From: Thermoplasmata archaeon
GTDB lineage: Archaea > Thermoplasmatota > DAOVMN01
Length of the DNA stretch: 8,050 nucleotides
Reading direction: 5' to 3'
Assembly: GCA_030630685.1 (NCBI GenBank)
Contig: DAOVMN010000088.1
Coordinates: 1-8,050 of the forward strand
Of this stretch, positions 5,461 to 8,050 are shown in pieces (positions within the stretch are counted from its first letter, which is position 1; every line of letters starts with the position of its first letter). The position numbers and the translations under genes are program-made. Below the pieces are notes generated by a model, which saw only the letters and a list, made by a program, of their open reading frames with translations, did no database searches and was not told the origin of the DNA.

Positions 5461-6738
5461 ATGAGTACAAAGTTCCTTAATACAACCGGGTTACCTTATT
5501 GCAAAGGTTGTGGACATCACCTAATTGCCAGAAATACAGCAATCGCACTCGAGAAAAGTGGATTTGCGCCCCTGGATACGATTCTTGTTACGGATATCGG
5601 TTGCCATGGGATTATAGACCGTTGCTTCAACACCCACACCGTGCATGGTCTGCATGGTAGGGCTGCTGCCTTAGGAGCAGGGATTACACTCGGCTTATCC
5701 GATCCGAAGAAAAAGGTTGTAGCATTCATTGGAGATGGCGGTGCCACAATCGGACTCCAGCATTTATTAGAGGCCGCACGCCTGAACATCAACATGACCG
5801 TTATTATCCATAACAATATGCTATATGGAATGACCGGTGGACAGGCCAGTGGATTGACCCCCTGCGGCTTCAGAACAACAATAACTCCCGAGGGAAATCC
5901 CGTTGCAGGTTATGATATCTGCGCACTGGCACACACCGCGGGCGCACCCCATGTAAGGCGAATCATTGGTGTGGGAGATTTTTCAGAGGAACTAACCGAG
6001 GCATTCAAAGCAGATGGCCTCTCTCTTGTGGAGGTTGTGGAGATATGCCCGAGTTATGGAGCAAAATTGAATCCCGGAACAAAACTTGATACAATAATCG
6101 AGGCATCGGGGCAAAAGATAGGATTGTGGCAAACAGGAAATAAGGATGCCTACTCATTGCAATGTCGAGAAAACCTTCCCTCACTTTTTGAAAAGACACC
6201 CGAAATAAAAGTGGAATTTGGATCCAAACTCAAGAGGCCGTTTTCGATAATCCTCAGTGGCTCGGCCGGGGAGGGCGTTCAACTTGCCTCCGAATTACTG
6301 GCCCGTGCGGCGATTTCCTCTGGACTTCGTGTCACCAAAAAAGGAAGCTATCCCGTCACGGTCGGGGTAGGTTTTTCTACCGCCGAAATCATTATTTCCC
6401 CCCGGGGGATTCACTTTCATGGGATTAGCGAACCCGATCTGGTAATCATTACCTCGAAGGATGGGTTGAGACATAATAGGAAGCGTATCGAGGCCATGAA
6501 ATGCGGAATACTCTTCATAGACGAAAGCCTTGAACCCCCGGAGACTGCGGCGGAAGTAGTATCCCACAATTTCCGCGGGATGGGGCCGCGAAACGCTGCC
6601 ATCTTTGCCGTATTCTTTTTTGCACGTAACAGCGGCCTGATTTCCATCTCGGCCATGATTAAAGCAATACAGGATCGTGGGCTTGCCGGTAAGATTCCTA
6701 TCGAAAAGATGAAGAAAAATCTTGAAGGCGTGGTATGA
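5212..6738 (+). CDS. 2-oxoacid:ferredoxin oxidoreductase, beta-gamma fusion subunit with hairpin-encoded N-terminal extension
   Basis: The conserved protein is 425 residues from Met at 5461 and is numbered from there. The beta part (about 1-220) has YCKGCGHH (13-20), DIGCHG (45-50), GDGGA (91-95) and NNMLYGMTGGQ (118-128), the thiamine-diphosphate/Mg site. Cys14, Cys17, Cys48 and Cys196 are the expected [4Fe-4S] ligands. The gamma part (about 258-425) begins IILSGSAGEGVQ and continues GSYPVTVGVG, the typical CoA-side domain of this family. With the alpha subunit it should form the catalytic enzyme that feeds electrons to ferredoxin; no separate ferredoxin-like delta subunit is visible. The frame is open from the ATG at 5212, which overlaps the alpha TGA and has a perfect SD. 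That start adds 83 residues encoded entirely by the hairpin array, with no recognisable domain. I place the start at 5212 on SD grounds; 5461 is the homology-based start, and both could be used. Confidence 0.88.
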   Translation: MRNEVPSECKLVCIPDEHEMFVKAGRPRRGCQGMKKSLISDCRLAEGRQGMSNQRLRVNANSFAFRMRPQGSSRPDDAKHRQGMSTKFLNTTGLPYCKGCGHHLIARNTAIALEKSGFAPLDTILVTDIGCHGIIDRCFNTHTVHGLHGRAAALGAGITLGLSDPKKKVVAFIGDGGATIGLQHLLEAARLNINMTVIIHNNMLYGMTGGQASGLTPCGFRTTITPEGNPVAGYDICALAHTAGAPHVRRIIGVGDFSEELTEAFKADGLSLVEVVEICPSYGAKLNPGTKLDTIIEASGQKIGLWQTGNKDAYSLQCRENLPSLFEKTPEIKVEFGSKLKRPFSIILSGSAGEGVQLASELLARAAISSGLRVTKKGSYPVTVGVGFSTAEIIISPRGIHFHGISEPDLVIITSKDGLRHNRKRIEAMKCGILFIDESLEPPETAAEVVSHNFRGMGPRNAAIFAVFFFARNSGLISISAMIKAIQDRGLAGKIPIEKMKKNLEGVV

Positions 6739-6758
6739 ATGAAAAAATCAAGCAAAAC

Positions 6759-6766
6759 TTTATTAT
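6759..6766 (+). promoter_or_regulatory. TATA-like box for the DUF2281 gene
   Basis: TTTATTAT at 6759-6766, preceded by AGCAAAAC (BRE-like), is centred 26 to 27 bp before the ATG at 6789. That ATG has no SD, so a leaderless transcript starting at or next to it is predicted. It would uncouple this gene from the oxidoreductase genes upstream. Confidence 0.5.
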
Positions 6767-6788
6767 TTATTGGATAAGCCTCACGAAT

Positions 6789-6998
6789 ATGGAAACATTA
6801 GAAGAAACTATTCGGCAACTGCCCTTAGAATTGAAACAGGAAGCCATGGATTTTATTCAGTTCCTACTCAATAAATATGATAAGAAAAAAGGGGGGAAAT
6901 TATCCCTTGACTGGGCCGGTGGATTGAGAGAATATAGGGATCAATTTACGTCTCTGGAATTACAAGAGAAGTCGCCAAAACAGGTCTCATTAGTGTAG
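6789..6998 (+). CDS. DUF2281-family antitoxin-like small protein
   Basis: A 69-residue protein with the two conserved blocks of DUF2281: METLEETIRQLPLELKQEAM followed by DFIQFLL (residues 1-27), then a lysine-rich linker and KLSLDWAGGLREYRDQFTSLELQ (37-59). Such proteins are common in archaea and cyanobacteria and often lie just before PIN-domain or other toxin genes, so an antitoxin role is inferred. Here no toxin gene follows, since the next gene converges from the other strand. The usual LQ-x-KA end has become LQEKSPKQVSLV. The frame is open further up to an ATG at 6735 that overlaps the beta-gamma stop, but those 18 residues do not resemble the family. The TATA-like box 26 to 27 bp before ATG 6789 also supports the shorter start. 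Likely a solitary or relict antitoxin, or a stand-alone regulator. Confidence 0.72.
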   Translation: METLEETIRQLPLELKQEAMDFIQFLLNKYDKKKGGKLSLDWAGGLREYRDQFTSLELQEKSPKQVSLV

Positions 6999-8050
6999 TA
7001 TTAATTTCTTGAACAGCGCATCCTGCTTTTCATTTAGCGATAGTACAAACTCCTCGAGATCCGCCTTTTGCTCCGGCTCGAATTTTCCAGTAGCCATGAG
7101 CTTTTCTATCACCTCTTTTAGCGTATCCTTCCTTTGCCTGAACTTGACCTCCGTAGGCACGATCTTCTTTATTCCTTCCTTCTCTATCCTCTCGGTTAGC
7201 TCTTTCCTAAGGATGTATTTCTGCACCTTCCCCCTGCTGCTGATAGGGAGGTCTTTCTCAATAAATACGTATCTCGGGACCTTGGCGCTTGTCATCTTTC
7301 CGTAGCAGAGATCGACCACTTCCTGGCCCGTGATCTTTATACCCGGTTCAGGAATGATAACCGCAGTGACGATCTCCCCAAGGTCATGATCCGGAACCCC
7401 CACCACAGCCACTTCCTGGATCTTTGGATCGGATATCAGGTATTCTTCTATCTCCCTTGGATAGACATTGAACCCGCCGACAATGACCATGTCCTTCTTT
7501 CTCCCCACGATCCTGCAGTAGCCATGTTCATCCATGATGGCAAGGTCTCCGGTGTAAAGCCAGCCCTCATCATCTATGGTCTCTGCTGTCTGCTCGGGCA
7601 TGTTGTGATACCCTTTCATCACGTTGTAGCCTTTACATGCCAGCTCGCCCGTCTCCCCTACAGGGACCGGATTGCGATCATCATCCACGATCTTTACTTC
7701 CACATTTGGCAGGGGTCGTCCAACTGTTTCCACCCTCTGGTCAAGTGTGTCATCGAACCTTGTCAATGTGACCAACGAGCACTCGGTTAACCCATAACCT
7801 ATGCAGATATTGCATTTCATGATATTCATGATCCCTTCCATGGTATCCACGGGACAGGGTGCACCGGCAATAATTCCTGTGCGCAGGGAGGTCGTATCAT
7901 AGTTCCTCACCTTCAGCACCTCTAACTCGCGGATGAACATGGTAGGGACACCATGGCATACGGTGCACTTCTCTTTCTCGATCGTTCTCAGCACATCCTC
8001 GGGCTCGAAGGTCTCCATGACCACGATGCTCGCACCATGAACCACTGTCA
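6990..8050 (-). CDS. AMP-forming acyl-CoA synthetase, C-terminal two thirds (cut by right edge)
   Basis: The frame is open through the right edge. The GTG at 8045 is an internal codon, so roughly 200 N-terminal residues, including the phosphate-binding loop, are missing from view. Numbered from 8045: HGVPTMF (31-37), YGLTE (84-88, adenylate-binding A5 motif), YTGDL (165-169), GRKKD (181-185, hinge), GGFNVYPREIEE (190-201), and the catalytic-type Lys273 in SSRGKVQK. These place it in the ANL superfamily, medium/long-chain fatty acid or carboxylate-CoA ligase type, which activates a carboxylic acid with ATP to acyl-AMP and then acyl-CoA. After the usual C-terminus (about residue 283) there is an extra charged, helical-looking tail of about 68 residues rich in Glu and Lys. 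It converges on the DUF2281 gene with a 9 bp overlap of their 3' ends. The acyl substrate cannot be read from this part. Confidence 0.9.
   Translation of the reverse strand, partial: TVVHGASIVVMETFEPEDVLRTIEKEKCTVCHGVPTMFIRELEVLKVRNYDTTSLRTGIIAGAPCPVDTMEGIMNIMKCNICIGYGLTECSLVTLTRFDDTLDQRVETVGRPLPNVEVKIVDDDRNPVPVGETGELACKGYNVMKGYHNMPEQTAETIDDEGWLYTGDLAIMDEHGYCRIVGRKKDMVIVGGFNVYPREIEEYLISDPKIQEVAVVGVPDHDLGEIVTAVIIPEPGIKITGQEVVDLCYGKMTSAKVPRYVFIEKDLPISSRGKVQKYILRKELTERIEKEGIKKIVPTEVKFRQRKDTLKEVIEKLMATGKFEPEQKADLEEFVLSLNEKQDALFKKLILH

Overview
The window looks archaeal. The evidence is: TATA-like boxes about 26 to 27 bp upstream of two start codons that lack a Shine-Dalgarno (SD) site, which fits leaderless transcripts; strong GGAGG-type SD sites inside the plus-strand operon; the thiolase plus zinc-ribbon/OB-fold (DUF35) pair; a geranylgeranyl-reductase-family flavoprotein; and an oxygen-sensitive 2-oxoacid:ferredoxin oxidoreductase. 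This points to an anaerobic archaeon. A relative of the Syntrophoarchaeia/ANME-1 or Archaeoglobi is a guess from gene content only.

Layout. Positions 1-1330 hold two minus-strand genes: a flavoprotein reductase (191-1330) and, downstream of it and cut by the window edge, a YkgJ-type cysteine-cluster protein (1-116). A 170 bp divergent intergenic region (1331-1500) carries a TATA-like box for each side. The plus strand then has a compact cluster: FabG-like short-chain dehydrogenase (1501-2244), SCP2-type thiolase (2360-3511), its DUF35 partner (3602-4024), 2-oxoacid:ferredoxin oxidoreductase alpha (4088-5215), a beta-gamma fusion subunit (conserved part 5461-6738) and a DUF2281 antitoxin-like gene (6789-6998). 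At the right edge a minus-strand AMP-forming acyl-CoA synthetase (6990-8050, N-terminus outside the window) converges on the DUF2281 gene and overlaps its last 9 bp.

How the genes may work together (inference): the synthetase would make an acyl-CoA, the SDR would interconvert 3-hydroxyacyl- and 3-oxoacyl-CoA, and the thiolase-DUF35 pair would cleave or form the 3-oxoacyl-CoA. The oxidoreductase would link a 2-oxoacid to its acyl-CoA and reduced ferredoxin. No HMG-CoA synthase is present, so acyl-CoA breakdown is at least as plausible as mevalonate synthesis.

The most unusual structure is non-canonical. Between the oxidoreductase alpha and beta-gamma genes lies a 249 bp block (5212-5460) of ten consecutive small hairpins, organised as three modules of 99, 51 and 99 bp. 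Each module starts with ATGA and ends with AAGGC. The block sits exactly in what looks like an ancestral ATGA stop/start overlap and keeps the reading frame open, so it adds 83 codons to the front of the beta-gamma gene. A diverged relative (about 194-151, minus strand) occupies the equivalent ATGA junction after the flavoprotein reductase, also in frame with the next gene. Many stems close only with G.U pairs in the coding-sense RNA. Two further local amplifications are a seven-copy 12 bp SD-like tandem repeat before the DUF35 gene and a 24 bp duplication that creates that gene's stop codon.
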